Below, in pieces: positions 52,664 to 62,394 of a stretch of 64,000 nt of DNA (positions are counted from its first letter, which is position 1; every line of letters begins with the position of its first letter). The stretch spans positions 1 to 64,000 of the forward strand of contig DAIROT010000004.1 of NCBI GenBank assembly GCA_036806345.1, in the 5' to 3' direction. A model generated the notes under the pieces. That model searched no databases, was not told where the DNA came from, and was given only the letters and a program-made list of their open reading frames with translations. Position numbers and translations under genes: made by a program. The DNA is from QHCF01 sp003244275 (GTDB taxonomy: Bacteria > Actinomycetota > Acidimicrobiia > Acidimicrobiales > QHCF01).

Positions 52664-53876
52664 ATGACGAGACAACAGCCATTCGTGATCATCGGCGGCG
52701 GCCTGGCCGGTGCCAAGGCAGCCGAGGCCATCCGCAAGGAGGGCTTTCACGGCCAGGTGGTCCTGGTCAGCGAGGAGGCGGAGCGTCCCTACGACCGTCC
52801 GCCCCTATCCAAGGACTACCTGCTTGGGAAGTCAGAGAGGGAGAAGGTCTTCGTCCATCCAGAGGAGTGGTACTCGGAGCACGATGTCGACCTGAGACTG
52901 CACACCCGGGCCACCGCTGTCGACCGGGCTACCCATGAGGTGGTCATGGAGAACAGCCAGCGCCTCGGCTACGACAAGCTGCTGCTGGCTACCGGCTCCT
53001 CACCCCGCCACTTGGCGGTGCCCGGCCACGACCTCGGGGGAGTTCTCTACCTGCGCGGACTGAAGGACTGCGAGGTGATCAAGGCCGCATTCGCCGCCGC
53101 CCAGCGAGTCTGCATCATCGGGGCCGGCTGGATCGGGTTGGAGACAGCAGTGGCGGCCCGGGCTGCCGGTGCCGAGGTGACGGTGGTCGAGATGGCTGAG
53201 TTGCCCCTGTTGGCGGTTCTCGGCCGCGAGGTGGCCGAGATCTATGCCTCTTTGCACCGAGAGCACGGGGTCGACTTGCGTCTGGGGGCCAAGGTCGCCG
53301 AGATTACCGGCGCCGACGGCCGGGCCACCGGAGTCCGCCTGGCTGATAACGCCGTGATAGGCGCCGACGTGGTGGTGGTAGGCGTCGGCATCGTCCCCAA
53401 CGCCGGCTTGGCCGAGGCGGCCGGGTTGGCAGTGGATGACGGGATTGTCGTCGACGAGAACCTGCACACTACTGACCCCGACATCTTTGCGGCGGGNNNN
53501 NNNNNNCCGCCACATCCGCCTAGAGCACTGGTCGGCCGCCCTCAACCAGGGGCCGGTGGCGGCGGCCAACATGACGGGCCGGCTCACTGCCTACGACAAG
53601 GTGCCCTATTTCTTCTCCGACCAGTACGACATGGGTATGGAGTACTCAGGCTACGTCGAACAGGGCGGATACGACCGAGTGATCATCCGAGGTGACGTGG
53701 CCAAACGAGAGTTCCTGGCCTTTTGGATGGGCAACGGGCGGGTGCTGGCCGGTATGAACGTCAACATATGGGACGTCACCGACGCGGTTCAGACCCTGGT
53801 GCGATCCGGACGGTCGGTGGACACGGCCAAGCTCGCCGACCCGAGTGTGCCATTGGGGGACCTTGCCGCCTCGTAG
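52664..53876 (+). CDS. FAD-dependent ferredoxin/rubredoxin reductase (interrupted by assembly gap)
   Basis: About 400 residues. The FAD loop is FVIIGGGLAGAKAAEAIR at the N-terminus, RPYDRPPLSKDYLLG and LLLATGSSPRHLAVPG follow, the NAD loop is CIIGAGWIGLETAVAARA, and the BphA4-type end reads HWSAALNQGPVAAANMTG. Such enzymes reduce ferredoxins or rubredoxins. AAGGAG precedes the ATG. A 10-N gap at 53497-53506 falls after DIFAAG, just where the FAD-binding Asp should be; the reading frames either side do not join because the gap length is nominal. The gene itself looks intact. Confidence 0.88.
53497..53506. other. Assembly gap (10 N) inside the ferredoxin reductase gene
   Basis: About eleven family-typical residues (roughly DVANAFHPLLG) are missing here, near 33 bases, so the true gap is probably longer than 10. 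Confidence 0.9.
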
Positions 53877-53908
53877 GCATTCCAGCCCGACTTCTCACCG
53901 GCTGGCCC

Positions 53909-55000
53909 TCAGTAGCGCAGCTTGGGATCGACCCGGCTGATGAGCTCGCCGCCGACAAGATAGCGGCGGAGGTTCTCTCGGAACAGTGCGACGATTCGCT
54001 CGTTCTCGTGGACCGACAGGGCGGCCGTGTGGGGACTGATGAGCACGTTGGGCAGGCTCCATAAAGCGCTGTCGGGACCCAGGGGCTCGGTGGCAAAGAC
54101 ATCCAGGGCGGCCCCGCCCAGCCGGCCCTCCTCCAGCGCCTGGACCAGCGCTGGCTCGTCGATGATGCCGCCGCGGCCGACGTTGATCAGGATGGCGCCG
54201 GTGCGCATGCGGGCGATGGCGTTGGCGTCAATCAGCCCTCTGGTCTCGTCGGTCAGCGGCAAGGTGATAACGACCCCGTGCGCCACCGGCAGAAGGTCGC
54301 CCAGGAAGCGGGAGGTGCGGACCTCGTCTACGTGGGGGGAGTCGGTGCGGCCCGTGCGGTTGACGGCGATGACCCGCATGCCGAAGCCCTTGGCCAGGCG
54401 GGCCACCTCGGTGCCGATCGAGCCCAGCCCGATGACCAGCAGGGTGGCACCGGCCAGCTCGGCCATAGGGTAGTGGTCCCAGTGGGCCGCCGCCTTGTCG
54501 GCCAGCAGGCGGGGCAGGCCCTTGGTGAAGGCCAGCAGGCCAAACAGGGCGAACTCGGCGAGCGGCCCCACGTGGACCCCGCTGGCGCTGGTGATCCGCA
54601 CCCGGGCCAGTGCCTCGTCGCTCAGGCCGGCCGCCTCCACCTGCTCACCAGCACCAGCCGCCGTGGCCTGGACCCAGCGCAATCCGGGGCTGATGGCCAC
54701 CGCCTCAGCCAGGCCCGCTCCCGAGTCCCCCGGCAGCCCGAGGAGGATCTCGGCCCGGGACAGCATGGCTCGCCAACGGTGGTCTTGATCCTCTGTCCGC
54801 CGGAACGACTCCAGGCCCCGGTGGTCACCGGGGAAGCGGGACGGCGGCAGCAGATCGGGTTGATGGAGGACTTGGAGGCGGTCATCCACCGCTCGGATGG
54901 ACTCCACCAGGTCGGCATCCAGCGCAGTGGCGACGACCACCACCCGATTGCCGTCGGTGGGGCTGTCACCAGGTTGGCGCCCCTCTGGCGATGGCCGCAC
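53909..55000 (-). CDS. D-2-hydroxyacid dehydrogenase
   Basis: About 363 residues, formate/glycerate dehydrogenase family. The NAD loop is LLVIGLGSIGTEVARLAKGFG, the active-site Arg lies in NVGRGGIIDEPAL, and LPLTDETRGLI, ALDVFATEPL and ISPHTAALS (catalytic His) complete the pattern. It would interconvert a 2-keto acid and D-2-hydroxyacid. I chose the GTG at 55000; a TTG at 55111 overlaps the PNPOx-like gene. The substrate cannot be read. Confidence 0.85.
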   Translation of the reverse strand: MRPSPEGRQPGDSPTDGNRVVVVATALDADLVESIRAVDDRLQVLHQPDLLPPSRFPGDHRGLESFRRTEDQDHRWRAMLSRAEILLGLPGDSGAGLAEAVAISPGLRWVQATAAGAGEQVEAAGLSDEALARVRITSASGVHVGPLAEFALFGLLAFTKGLPRLLADKAAAHWDHYPMAELAGATLLVIGLGSIGTEVARLAKGFGMRVIAVNRTGRTDSPHVDEVRTSRFLGDLLPVAHGVVITLPLTDETRGLIDANAIARMRTGAILINVGRGGIIDEPALVQALEEGRLGGAALDVFATEPLGPDSALWSLPNVLISPHTAALSVHENERIVALFRENLRRYLVGGELISRVDPKLRY

Positions 55001-55044
55001 AGGAGGGACTTGCGCCTTGGGTTGTTCGACTGGCTCGGCTGGGC

Positions 55045-55491
55045 TTACAGCTCGGCCGGCATCACCCTGAGCCGGCGTCCGGTGATCTTGTGCGGATAGA
55101 CCGCGAACCAACGGTCGCGTTGGCCGGGTGCCCAGGAGATCAGGGCGAGGTGACGAAGGCGCTGCGACGTCGAGTCGATGGCATCGCCGATGTCCTGGGC
55201 GTTTCCCTGAACGAGCACACTCCAGCCCGCCCGCATCTCCTCGTCGAAGTGATCGACCTCGAAAGCGACCTCGCTCAGGGACACCTGGGTCAAGACGCTG
55301 CCCTCGGCGGTGCGAAACAGCACGGTGTCCCCGTCCTGGGCGTAGTTGACGGGCAGGATCTCGGGGCGCCCGTCAACCATCAGACCGATGCGACCGACAT
55401 GGGCGGTGGCCAGCAGACCGAGGCAGGTGTCATGGCTGAGCACCTCCAAGGTCACCACACCGGGTCGTGCCTGGTCTATCGGCTCTGACAA
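55045..55491 (-). CDS. PNPOx-like split-barrel flavin/F420-binding protein
   Basis: A 148-residue protein of the pyridoxamine-phosphate-oxidase-like fold: CLGLLATAHVGRIGLMVDGRPEI-type start (GRIGLMVDGRPEILPVNY), TVLFRTAEGSVLTQ and VAFEVDHFDEEMRAGWSVLV. Actinobacterial members bind F420, FMN or haem, and several are dormancy-induced. Its start is TTG. The hydroxyacid dehydrogenase follows on the same strand. Confidence 0.82.
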   Translation of the reverse strand: MSEPIDQARPGVVTLEVLSHDTCLGLLATAHVGRIGLMVDGRPEILPVNYAQDGDTVLFRTAEGSVLTQVSLSEVAFEVDHFDEEMRAGWSVLVQGNAQDIGDAIDSTSQRLRHLALISWAPGQRDRWFAVYPHKITGRRLRVMPAEL

Positions 55492-55558
55492 TGCTCTCTC
55501 CTGTCGCCGGTGCGACCAGCGGGCTGTCTCCCCGAGCCTAGCTGTCCGCCACTCGCTC

Positions 55559-57349
55559 CTAGATGGATTGCCGGTAGCCGAAGAACTCGTGGTCCTGGTT
55601 GTAGCCGCCGAACCCGCCGCCGACCTCGGAGTAGTGGGCCACGAACTCGATGCCCTTGATCCACTTGACCTGCTTGAAGCCGAGCTCTATCTCGTTGCGC
55701 AGCCGCAGGGGCGCACCGTGGCCGAAGGTCAGGGGCTTGTCGTTCATGTCATAGGCCAGCATGGTCAGGTGGTGGCGCATCTGGTCGATGGGATGGGCGT
55801 CGTAGTAGGTCCCCTTGTCGGCTCCATCTCCCAGGGAGTAGAAGACCACCCACCTGGCCTCCGGGAGGGGCTCGACCAGGTCGAGGATGGTCGACATCGA
55901 GGTCCCACCCCACTTGGCGATCCCCGACCAGCCCTGGATGCAGAAGTGCTGGGTGATCTGCTCATGATGGGGAAGGGCTCGCAATTCAACGACGTCCAGC
56001 TCGACCGGGTTGGTGACCAGACCGTGGATCCGCAGCCGGTAGTCGGCGAAGTTGGCATCGAACAGTTGCTTGTACTCGTCAGAGTCGGGGTACTGCCCGT
56101 TGTGCCAGAAGTATGGCGAGATGTCGGCCTCGCCATACTCACCCGGCTTGGGGTCGACGTGCTCGAAGAGATGCTGGAGGGGCCCGACGACGGCCTGACC
56201 GACGCGCTGCACGACCCGGGGGTGGGCGATGGTGAATGGGGTGGCAGCCACCCAACCGGCCACCGCGATCACCATCGAGGCCGCGAACAGCCAAAATCCC
56301 AGCCAGCCATGGTTATTGCTTCCGGCATAGACGTGGTTGAGGTTGACCAGAGCGCCGGTGGCGAACACGAAGGTGACGTGCATCACGATGAAGACGAGAA
56401 ACCACACCAGGACCAGGAAGTGGATGGAGCGAGCCAATTGGATGCTGAAGATGCGGCTGATGGCCTTGAACCGAGTGGACAGGGCGGGCGACATGCCCAG
56501 CCCGGTGATGAGCGCCAGGGGGGCAGCGATGAAGACGGTGACGAAGTAGGCGATCAGCTGCAGGCCGTTGTAGGCCACCCAGCCACTCTCGGTCGGCCAG
56601 TTGAGCGAGAGGTATTGGATCAGCACTGACAGGGCATTCGGGAACACCTCCCAGCTGGTGGGGACCAGCCGGTGCCACTGGGAGGTGGTGAAGAGCAGGA
56701 CGTAGAAGATCAGGCCGTTGAGCAACCACAGGCTGTCGGTGCCCAGATGCCACCAGCGGGCCAGGCCGATGGAGTGGCGCAGCCCCGGCAGCCCGACTTG
56801 GCCGGGCAGACTGATGGAGTCCTGCTTGGCCGTCCACAGTGGATCAGGAGGCACCGGCTTTTGGATACGGAGCCAGTCCCGCCCGGGGGTGCAGTGGCGG
56901 GTGAAATACAACCGGGGATGGTCGGAGAGGATCTGGATCCCGGATCGGATGATGAAGATCAGGAAGAACAGGTTGAAGAAGTGCTGCCAACGCAGCCACC
57001 CCGGGAAGCCTGTGCTCTTTGGGTGTGGTGGTTGGATCGTGCCGGGGTGCTGGGCGATGAACCGCTCCACCGACGGGACGTGGCGAAGCCCCTGGGCCAC
57101 CGCCACCGCGCCCAGCAGGGCCACGAAGCCGATGGGCACCAGCCAAAGCAGGTTGAACCACTTGCTGCGCCCGATCCGTATCCGTGGGGCGATCCCACCT
57201 ACCTGGGGCACCGAGCCGGCCCAGGTGGCCGGGGTGATGACGTCTTCGCCCGGTGTCAGGTGATAGAGCTCGCTGCGCACCACGTCGGGGGAGACGCCCG
57301 AGGCGCTCGGGGCGGGCAGATCGTCGGGCGTGTGGGCGTCGGTGCTCAT
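55559..57349 (-). CDS. Fusion of cytochrome b561-type membrane domain and sulfite-oxidase-fold molybdopterin domain
   Basis: A 596-residue protein. Residues about 60-370 form a membrane block with His-bearing helices (WLRWQHFFNLFFLIFIIRSG, RWWHLGTDSLWLL, SIHFLVLVWFLVFIVMHVTF) suited to b haems. Residues about 400-596 are a sulfite-oxidase-type Moco domain: ELRALPHHEQITQHFCIQGW with the Mo-ligand Cys, KWGGTSMSTIL and PLRLRNEIELGFKQVKWIKGI. It is like MsrP and MsrQ in one chain. It likely oxidises or reduces a small substrate and exchanges electrons with quinone. A TATAAT box lies at 57375-57380. Confidence 0.85.
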   Translation of the reverse strand: MSTDAHTPDDLPAPSASGVSPDVVRSELYHLTPGEDVITPATWAGSVPQVGGIAPRIRIGRSKWFNLLWLVPIGFVALLGAVAVAQGLRHVPSVERFIAQHPGTIQPPHPKSTGFPGWLRWQHFFNLFFLIFIIRSGIQILSDHPRLYFTRHCTPGRDWLRIQKPVPPDPLWTAKQDSISLPGQVGLPGLRHSIGLARWWHLGTDSLWLLNGLIFYVLLFTTSQWHRLVPTSWEVFPNALSVLIQYLSLNWPTESGWVAYNGLQLIAYFVTVFIAAPLALITGLGMSPALSTRFKAISRIFSIQLARSIHFLVLVWFLVFIVMHVTFVFATGALVNLNHVYAGSNNHGWLGFWLFAASMVIAVAGWVAATPFTIAHPRVVQRVGQAVVGPLQHLFEHVDPKPGEYGEADISPYFWHNGQYPDSDEYKQLFDANFADYRLRIHGLVTNPVELDVVELRALPHHEQITQHFCIQGWSGIAKWGGTSMSTILDLVEPLPEARWVVFYSLGDGADKGTYYDAHPIDQMRHHLTMLAYDMNDKPLTFGHGAPLRLRNEIELGFKQVKWIKGIEFVAHYSEVGGGFGGYNQDHEFFGYRQSI

Positions 57350-57374
57350 GGGCTGATGCTCTGCTTTCGACCAG

Positions 57375-57380
57375 ATTATA
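57375..57380 (-). promoter_or_regulatory. TATAAT -10 box of the molybdopterin fusion gene
   Basis: A perfect TATAAT lies 26 nt upstream of the ATG at 57349. No good -35 box is found at 16-18 nt, so activator-dependent transcription is possible. Confidence 0.5.
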
Positions 57381-57469
57381 ACTGAACCACCCTGGATTCA
57401 CTTGGAGACTCGGCGCGGTCAAGCGGGCCATTGCATTAGACGTGGCGGCGCCGACCCCGAGGCGATCCG

Positions 57470-58036
57470 TCACAACGCAGAACGGCGGGCGATGCTCACA
57501 AGCTCGCGGATTATCCGGTCACCGGTGAGGTCGGTGAGGTTCCAGACCCCGATCCGGCCGCTGTGCCTGCCGCGCGCGCCGTGCCACATGGTTCCTTCGG
57601 AGACCTCGACCTGCTGCTTGCTGGTCTCAGCGTCCAGCTGCAGGTAGGGGTACCGGTCGGCGCGAGGCTCACCAGCCAGCTCGCCCTCGAGTGACATCCA
57701 CAACACCAGTCGTGGAGTCGGAGCCCGGGGCTCGCCGCCTTCGTGCGCTTCGATCACCCCCCCGCCACCATTGCGCTGGAGTCGTTGGAGCACCGCTTCC
57801 ATCGCCGGCCGTACCTCCTGTTGGCAGGCCTTCTTGAACTCGACCAGGAATCCTTGCTCGACGTCGAGTTGATGGGCGCTGTACTCAGCCGACTGGCGGT
57901 CTCTCTGTGTCAGCTCCGCCAGTATCGTGTCGATCTCAGCGAGCGGGTCGCCCCCTGCAGGCGCTCCGCCACCCTCCGTAGAGTTCGAGGCGTCCCCGGA
58001 GGTCGCCGGCGATGATGATTGATGCGCTCTTTCCAT
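57470..58036 (-). CDS. Conserved hypothetical protein
   Basis: About 188 residues, not recognised. An Asn/Ser/Gly-rich N-terminus leads to a heptad-like helical part (IDTILAELTQRDRQSAEYS, QGFLVEFKKACQQEVRPAM) and then a beta-rich C-terminus (PRLVLWMSLEGELAG, YLQLDAETSKQQVEVSEGTM). No transmembrane segment or known motif is seen. I chose the ATG at 58036; another is at 58057. It lies between acetate kinase and the molybdopterin fusion on the same strand, so a role in that stress set is possible. Confidence 0.65.
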   Translation of the reverse strand: MERAHQSSSPATSGDASNSTEGGGAPAGGDPLAEIDTILAELTQRDRQSAEYSAHQLDVEQGFLVEFKKACQQEVRPAMEAVLQRLQRNGGGGVIEAHEGGEPRAPTPRLVLWMSLEGELAGEPRADRYPYLQLDAETSKQQVEVSEGTMWHGARGRHSGRIGVWNLTDLTGDRIIRELVSIARRSAL

Positions 58037-58096
58037 TGGAACCGCCAATCTGACCATGTAGGGACGACTGAATCTGGAGTGGGATCCCTGCCTCCG

Positions 58097-59212
58097 TCAC
58101 GGTACTTCACGCACCCGTCCGGCGAGGAGACGGCGGCATTCGCCGGCGATCACCAGATCCTCGCGGGCATGTACTACCACCGTGGCCACGGGCGCGCCGG
58201 TGGCGCTGATGTTGGCGTCGTCGCCTGCGGTCGTAGCGTTGGCGCGCTCGTCCACTGCGACGCCGAGCCAGCCGAGTCGGCCGCACGTCTCGGCGCGGAT
58301 GACCGGAGAATTCTGGCCGATTCCCCCAGTGAACACCAATGCGTCGAGACCGCCCATGGCGGCGGTCATGGCGGCGATCTTGGCTCGCAGCCGGTGCAGG
58401 TACACGCTGACGGCAAGCATCGCCGGGGCGTCGCCCTCGGTACGACGATAGAGCAGGCTCCGCATGTCGCCGCTCGTCTCACCGGAAAGGGCTGCCAGTC
58501 CACTGCGATTCTCCAGGGCCTCGTCGAGATCGGCGATGCCGATCCCGTTGGCCAGCAGCCAGGTGATGGCTCCAGGGTCGACGTCACCGGGTCGGGTGGC
58601 CATCACCAGCCCTTCCAGCGGCGTGAAGCCCATGGTGGTATCCGCCGATCTGCCGTCGTGGACGGCCGTGACCGACGCCCCGGACCCCAGGTGACACACA
58701 ACGATCCGACCGTGCTGTGGCGGCCAGCCCAACAGCTCTGCGGTCCTCCCTGTTGCCCACGTGCAGCTCAGCCCGTGGAACCCGTAGCGTCGGATGCCCC
58801 AGCGGGCTACCCAGTCGGCCGGAAGGGCATAGGTGGTCGCCTCAGCGGGCAGCGTGGCGTGGAAGGCGGTGTCAAAACAGGCGACCGAGGCAAGCCCGGG
58901 TCGCAGCCGGCTGAGGGCGTCGATGGCGGCGAGCGCTGGCGGGTTGTGCAGGGGGGCCAGCGTCGAGATGTCATCGAGGTCAAGGCGCGCGGTCTCGTCC
59001 AGGACGATGGCGTCGCGGAACCTCGGGCCACCGTGAACCACCCGGTGCCCAGCCGCGTCGAGTGGCCCTGCCCGACGAACGAACTCGTCGAGCCGGTCGG
59101 CCAGATCGGCTCCGGGCGCTCCGAGGTCGGCCGCCGACCTGATCCGGTCGTCGCCGTCTACCACCCGCAGCTTGACGCTGCTCGATCCGGCGTTCACTAC
59201 CATTACCCGCAT
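58097..59212 (-). CDS. ackA: Acetate kinase
   Basis: A 371-residue ASKHA kinase. VMVVNAGSSSVKLRVV at the N-terminus, GHRVVHGGPRF, HNPPALAAIDAL, YGFHGLSCTWA, VVCHLGSGASVTAVHDGRSADTT-type loop (HLGSGASVTAVHDGRS), MGFTPLEGLVMATRPGDVD and FTGGIGQNSPVIR are the acetate-kinase signatures. It makes ATP and acetate from acetyl-P. GGAGAGG precedes the ATG at 59212. The acetyl-P source is probably the phosphoketolase nearby at 59847. Confidence 0.93.
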   Translation of the reverse strand: MRVMVVNAGSSSVKLRVVDGDDRIRSAADLGAPGADLADRLDEFVRRAGPLDAAGHRVVHGGPRFRDAIVLDETARLDLDDISTLAPLHNPPALAAIDALSRLRPGLASVACFDTAFHATLPAEATTYALPADWVARWGIRRYGFHGLSCTWATGRTAELLGWPPQHGRIVVCHLGSGASVTAVHDGRSADTTMGFTPLEGLVMATRPGDVDPGAITWLLANGIGIADLDEALENRSGLAALSGETSGDMRSLLYRRTEGDAPAMLAVSVYLHRLRAKIAAMTAAMGGLDALVFTGGIGQNSPVIRAETCGRLGWLGVAVDERANATTAGDDANISATGAPVATVVVHAREDLVIAGECRRLLAGRVREVP

Positions 59213-59287
59213 TTGCCTCTCCTCTGGTTCTGGTTGGCTCCCCACTTTGGGAAGCGGCTGCGGTGGTGCCGCAGGCAGCGAGGTCAG

Positions 59288-59749
59288 TCAGACGGGTTGG
59301 GCGGTATGGCGGACGACGACGACGGGACACGATGAGTGTGCCACGCAGTGCTCGCTCACCGAGCCGAGGAGCATGCCAGCGAAAGCCCCGTGCCCGCGGC
59401 TGCCGACAACCAGCAGTTCGGCGGTCTGGGCGGCCCTGAGCAACTCCACTGCGGGGTGGCCCTCGACCACGGTGGCCGACACCTCGATCGCAGGTTTCGC
59501 ACCGAGAGTCTCGGCGATGACCTGGTCCAGGGTGCGTCGACTGCCACCTTCGAGGTCCATATCGGCTGGGAACGGTATGGGGGGGCCGCCGTACGCGAAA
59601 GTGGGGATGTCCCAGGTCATCACCGCCCGCAGGGCGGCACCGGTCAGCTGGGCCTGGCGGGCGGCCCACCGCAACGCATCCTTCGAAGCGTCGGACCCGT
59701 CAATGCCGACCACGATGACGGGTGCGGATGGACTGGTGATGTCGGTCAT
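59288..59749 (-). CDS. Universal stress protein (UspA family)
   Basis: A 153-residue Usp domain: VIVVGIDGSDASKDALRWAA opens it, and LLVVGSRGHGAFAGMLLGSVSEHCVAHSSCPVVVV-type end (VVGSRGHGAFAGMLLGSVS) carries the ATP-binding Gly-rich motif. Usp proteins respond to starvation and low oxygen. The ATG at 59749 has no clear ribosome site, so it may be leaderless or a nearby start may be used. A 12-bp palindrome lies 2 bp upstream of it. Confidence 0.87.
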   Translation of the reverse strand: MTDITSPSAPVIVVGIDGSDASKDALRWAARQAQLTGAALRAVMTWDIPTFAYGGPPIPFPADMDLEGGSRRTLDQVIAETLGAKPAIEVSATVVEGHPAVELLRAAQTAELLVVGSRGHGAFAGMLLGSVSEHCVAHSSCPVVVVRHTAQPV

Positions 59750-59751
59750 TG

Positions 59752-59763
59752 ATAGCATGCTAT
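59752..59763. promoter_or_regulatory. 12-bp palindrome between usp and phosphoketolase genes
   Basis: ATAGCATGCTAT is a perfect palindrome in the 97-bp spacer between two divergent genes. It may be the binding site of a dimeric regulator controlling both. Confidence 0.4.
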
Positions 59764-59846
59764 GTCGTCGCACGACGTGGCCTCGTCGGTTGGCCGGGAC
59801 ACAGCGGCCGGCAGGGACTCTTGGTCTGGAAGGGAGCGTCCAGCCG

Positions 59847-62367
59847 GTGACCAACCAGAACTGCACCGCGGGGCCGACAGGCAGCGATACCGCAGCCGAC
59901 AACGTCTTGAACACGACCGGCCCCACGCTGGCCCCGGTCGGCTACACCCTCGAGGACGCGCCGGGCCCACTCGACACCGAGCAGCTCCGTGTCCTGGATG
60001 CGTGGTGGAGGGCGGCCAACTACCTGGCGGTTGGCCAAATCTACCTGATGGACAACGCCCTGCTCAAGCGTCCGTTGGTGGCTGAGGACGTCAAACCACG
60101 GCTTCTCGGGCACTGGGGCACCACTCCGGGACTGAACCTGATCTACGCCCACGCCAACCGGGTCATCCGGGCCCGGGACCTCGATGCGGTGTATGTGATG
60201 GGTCCCGGCCACGGCGGCCCCGGGCCGAACGCCTGCGCCTGGCTGGAGGGCAGCTACGGTGAGCGGTACCCGTCGATCGGCCGCAACGCCGAAGGGATGC
60301 ACCGACTGTTCCGGCAGTTCTCGTTCCCCGGCGGTGTCCCCAGCCACCTTGCTCCCCAGACCCCTGGGTCGTTCCATGAGGGCGGCGAGCTCGGCTACTC
60401 CCTCCTCCACGCCTACGGCGCGGCGTTCGACAACCCCGATCTGACGGTGTTCTGCGTCGTCGGCGATGGTGAGGCCGAGACGGGGCCGCTCGCTGCCAGC
60501 TGGCATGTCAACAAGTTCCTCAATCCGTCCCGGGACGGAGCGGTGCTGCCGATCCTGGCGCTCAACGGCTACAAGATCGCCAACCCCACGATTCTGGCTC
60601 GCATCCCCGAAGCTGACCTGGTCGACCTGTTGCGCGGTTATGGCTACGACCCGCACCTCGTGACCGTGGGCCTCGCCACCAATCCGGCCCGAGCACACCA
60701 GGCGATGGCCACCACCCTTGATGTCTGTCTTGACGACATCGCCGCCATCCAGTCTCGGGCACGGGCTGACGGCGACCTGGGCCTGCCTCGCTGGCCGATG
60801 ATCGTGCTGCGCTCCCCGAAGGGCTGGACCGGGCCGAGGACAGTAGACGGCCAGCAGGTAGAGGGCACGTTCCGTGCCCACCAGGTACCCATCGCAGCGG
60901 CGCGCACCAACGACTCACACCGTGAAGCCCTCGATGGTTGGATGCGCTCCTACCGGCCCGAGGAGCTCTTCGACGCTGACGGTACCCCGGCCCCCGAGCT
61001 GTTGGCCCTCCCCCCCGAAGGTGACCGACGGATGAGTGCCAACCCGGTGGCCAACGGCGGCCTGCTCCTACGTGACCTCGAGCTGCCCGACTTTCGTGAC
61101 TACGCCGTCGACGTGCCCCATCCCGGCAACGGCCAGCACGAAGCCACCCGGGTCCTTGGCACCTGGATACGCGACGTGATAACNNNNNNNNNNCTCCAGC
61201 TTCTTGTTGTTCGGACCTGACGAGGTGGCCTCCAACCGCCTGGCCAACGTGTTCGAGGTCACCGGCCGGGAGTTCATGGCTGAGATCGAACCGTTCGACG
61301 ACCATCTCACCCCTGACGGACGGGTTGTCGAGGTCCTCTCCGAACACCTCTGCCAAGGGCTCCTCGAGGGGTACCTACTCACCGGCCGGCATGGGCTGTT
61401 CACCTGCTACGAAGCGTTCATTCACATCGTCGATTCCATGTTCAACCAGCACGCCAAGTGGCTCGAGGCGTCTTCCCAGGTGCCATGGCGGCGTCCGGTC
61501 GCCTCGTTGAACTACCTTCTCACCTCCCACGTGTGGCGCCAGGACCACAATGGGTCCACCCACCAGGATCCTGGGTTCCTAGACGTAGTGATGAACAAGA
61601 AGCCCGACGTCGTCCGTGTGTACCTTCCACCCGACACCAACTGCCTTCTCTCGGTTGCCGACCACTGTCTGCGCAGTCGTCACTACGTCAACGTCATCGT
61701 CGCCGGCAAGCAACCCGCCCTCGACTTCCTACCCATCGATGAAGCCGTCACCCACTGCACCCGTGGGATCGGCATCTGGGACTGGGCCAGCACCGAGAAT
61801 GCCGGTGAGCTACCCGATGTGGTCCTGGCGTGCGCTGGCGACACGCCCACCCTGGAAGCTCTGGCCGCCACCGACATGATCCGACGGCACCTTGGGTACC
61901 TGTCGGTCCGTTTCGTGAACGTCGTGGACCTGATGCGGCTCCTGCCCGAGTCCGAGCACCCACACGGGCTCCCCGACGCCGAGTTCGATGCCCTGTTCAC
62001 CACCGACCGGCCGGTGATCTTCGCCTTCCACGGCTACCCCTGGCTCATCCATCGCCTCACCTACCGAAGGACCAACCACGCCAACATCCACGTCCGCGGT
62101 TACAAGGAGAACGGGACGACCACCACCCCCTTCGACATGGTGATGCTGAACGACCTCGACCGCTACCACCTGGTCATGGATGTCATCGACCGAGTCCCCG
62201 GCCTCGGGCCCCGCGCTGCTACCGTCCGTCAGGCCATGACCGATGCCCGCCTGCAGGCTCGCAACTGGACCCGCCAACACGGCGAAGACCTCCCCGAGAT
62301 CGCCAACTGGACCTGGCCAGAGACGACGAGCACGCCTGAAGGCTTTTCCGATCCGGCTGGCGATTAG
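59847..62367 (+). CDS. xfp: Xylulose-5-P/fructose-6-P phosphoketolase (interrupted by assembly gap)
   Basis: A thiamine-diphosphate enzyme of about 840 residues. LRVLDAWWRAANYLAVGQIYL, GHWGTTPGLNLIYAHANR, YVMGPGHGGPGPNA and GDGEAETGPLAASWH (ThDP-binding GDGE) are diagnostic; the C-terminal half has FGPDEVASNRL, YLLTGRHGLFTCYEAFIH and RGYKENGTTTTPFDM. It makes acetyl-P plus glyceraldehyde-3-P or erythrose-4-P. GTG at 59847 is chosen; GGGAG lies upstream. A 10-N gap at 61184-61193 falls before FLLFGPDE. Its neighbour ackA would convert the acetyl-P to acetate and ATP. Confidence 0.93.
61184..61193. other. Assembly gap (10 N) inside xfp
   Basis: Before the gap the protein reads LGTWIRDVI and after it FLLFGPDE. 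Relatives have only a few residues between these, so the missing stretch is short, roughly 10-20 bases. Confidence 0.9.
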
Positions 62368-62394
62368 GCCCGACCCTAACGGGTAGTCTCGCCT

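Noticed and set aside
53436..53695. Ferredoxin reductase as a frameshifted pseudogene
   Set aside because: The frame change occurs exactly at the N gap, and both sides match the family, so it is an assembly effect.
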